Below are positions 14,093 to 14,484 of a DNA stretch of 14,484 nucleotides, piece by piece. Position 1 is the first letter of the stretch. Every line of letters starts with the position of its first letter. The stretch spans positions 1-14,484 of the forward strand of contig CAJMJM010000039.1 in NCBI GenBank assembly GCA_905213725.1. The letters run 5' to 3'. This DNA is from Collinsella aerofaciens. GTDB taxonomy: Bacteria > Actinomycetota > Coriobacteriia > Coriobacteriales > Coriobacteriaceae. The notes under the pieces are model-generated. The model saw only the letters and a list, made by a program, of their open reading frames with translations. It made no database searches and had not been told where the DNA came from. The position numbers and the translations under genes are program-made.

Positions 14093-14329
14093 CTAGCGGC
14101 TATGCGGGCAGTTGGCGCAGCAGCCACTGGTGGCGTTGGTACTGGAGCCGCCGCTTCGTTGATCGGTGTTGTAGAAACCACTGCCCTCAAATTTAATGCC
14201 GCTGGCCGAGAACGTCTTGGCCGCCGGGGCACCGCAGCTGGGGCACACGACCTCGGGAGTCTCGGACATGGGATGCTCAACCTCAAACACGTTGCCGCAG
14301 CTCGAGCACTTGTAATCGTAGCGCGCCAT
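14093..14329 (-). CDS. FmdB-family zinc-ribbon protein
   Basis: 78 residues. The N-terminus MARYDYKCSSCGNVFEVEH and the pair C8-x2-C11 / C29-x2-C32 match the FmdB/CxxC_CxxC_SSSS putative regulatory zinc ribbon. The middle part has the usual IKFEGSGFYNTD stretch (45-56), then a Gly/Ser-rich linker and a Cys-rich tail CCANC (70-74). Family members are widespread small cytoplasmic proteins, and the name comes from a formamidase operon; the molecular role is generally unknown. The start has AAGGAAG a few bases upstream. A hairpin (14352-14373) lies just upstream. It is convergent with rsmB and has its own terminator, so it is likely transcribed alone or as the last gene of a unit entering from the right. 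Confidence 0.9.
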   Translation of the reverse strand: MARYDYKCSSCGNVFEVEHPMSETPEVVCPSCGAPAAKTFSASGIKFEGSGFYNTDQRSGGSSTNATSGCCANCPHSR

Positions 14330-14351
14330 AATACTTCCTTTTCAGCACAAA

Positions 14352-14373
14352 GCGGGCAGATTACTCTGCCCGC
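14352..14373 (-). terminator. Perfect 9-bp hairpin upstream of the FmdB-like gene
   Basis: GCGGGCAGA (14352-14360) and TCTGCCCGC (14365-14373) pair around TTAC. On the plus strand it is followed by AAAAA and on the minus strand by TTTGTGC, so it is terminator-like in the minus direction. It could end a minus-strand transcript entering from the right, or form a leader hairpin about 22 bases ahead of the FmdB-like start codon. Confidence 0.5.
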
Positions 14374-14484
14374 AAAAATTCAAACGTCTGTAACTGTACC
14401 CTATATCGGGGGTTTTATCACGCTTCGCCCCAGAATCTATGGTTGTTGCTAAGGAGCTGTTCGGTTTTGCACTCGGCGGCTGAA

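Noticed and set aside
14451..14484. Possible start of a plus-strand gene at the right edge (AAGGAG followed by TTG)
   Set aside because: Only about six codons are visible and the start would be a TTG; too little sequence to support a call.

Overview
This 14.5 kb window is ordinary housekeeping chromosome from a GC-rich Gram-positive bacterium. The best guess is a coriobacterium such as Collinsella or a close relative (Actinomycetota). The grounds are the base composition, an envelope with L,D-transpeptidase and a membrane-anchored HlyD-like adaptor, a single-chain iron-sulfur serine dehydratase, and the priA-def-fmt-rsmB order. The genus is inferred from gene style and was not checked by a search. 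I saw no rRNA, tRNA, CRISPR array, transposase or phage gene.

Layout. Positions 1-6411 hold four minus-strand genes: a partial HlyD/MacA-type efflux adaptor (runs off the left edge), an L,D-transpeptidase, L-serine dehydratase (sdaA) and S-adenosylmethionine synthetase (metK). Most are separated by hairpin terminators, so they look like separate transcription units. Positions 6412-6733 form a divergent promoter region that contains a long palindromic repeat. Positions 6734-13945 hold five plus-strand genes for translation and replication restart: gltX, priA, def, fmt and rsmB. A minus-strand FmdB-type zinc-ribbon gene lies at 14093-14329, convergent with rsmB.

The genes connect as follows. 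def and fmt put on and take off the formyl group of initiator methionine. rsmB methylates 16S rRNA using the SAM made by metK. gltX charges tRNA-Glu, and priA restarts stalled replication forks. sdaA turns serine into pyruvate and ammonia. The transpeptidase crosslinks the wall.

The unusual signals are three. (1) A 36-base AT-rich patch in gltX replaces a near-invariant active-site segment, including the glutamate-binding arginine, while the reading frame stays intact. (2) Two copies of a large composite palindrome (6516-6659 and 13955-14040) share their core sequence and show a compensated base change; they look like a dispersed REP/BIME-like or MITE-like element. (3) An unrelated 30-bp-arm palindrome lies between def and fmt, followed by a fmt 5' half whose codon use (T-ending) differs sharply from its neighbours.
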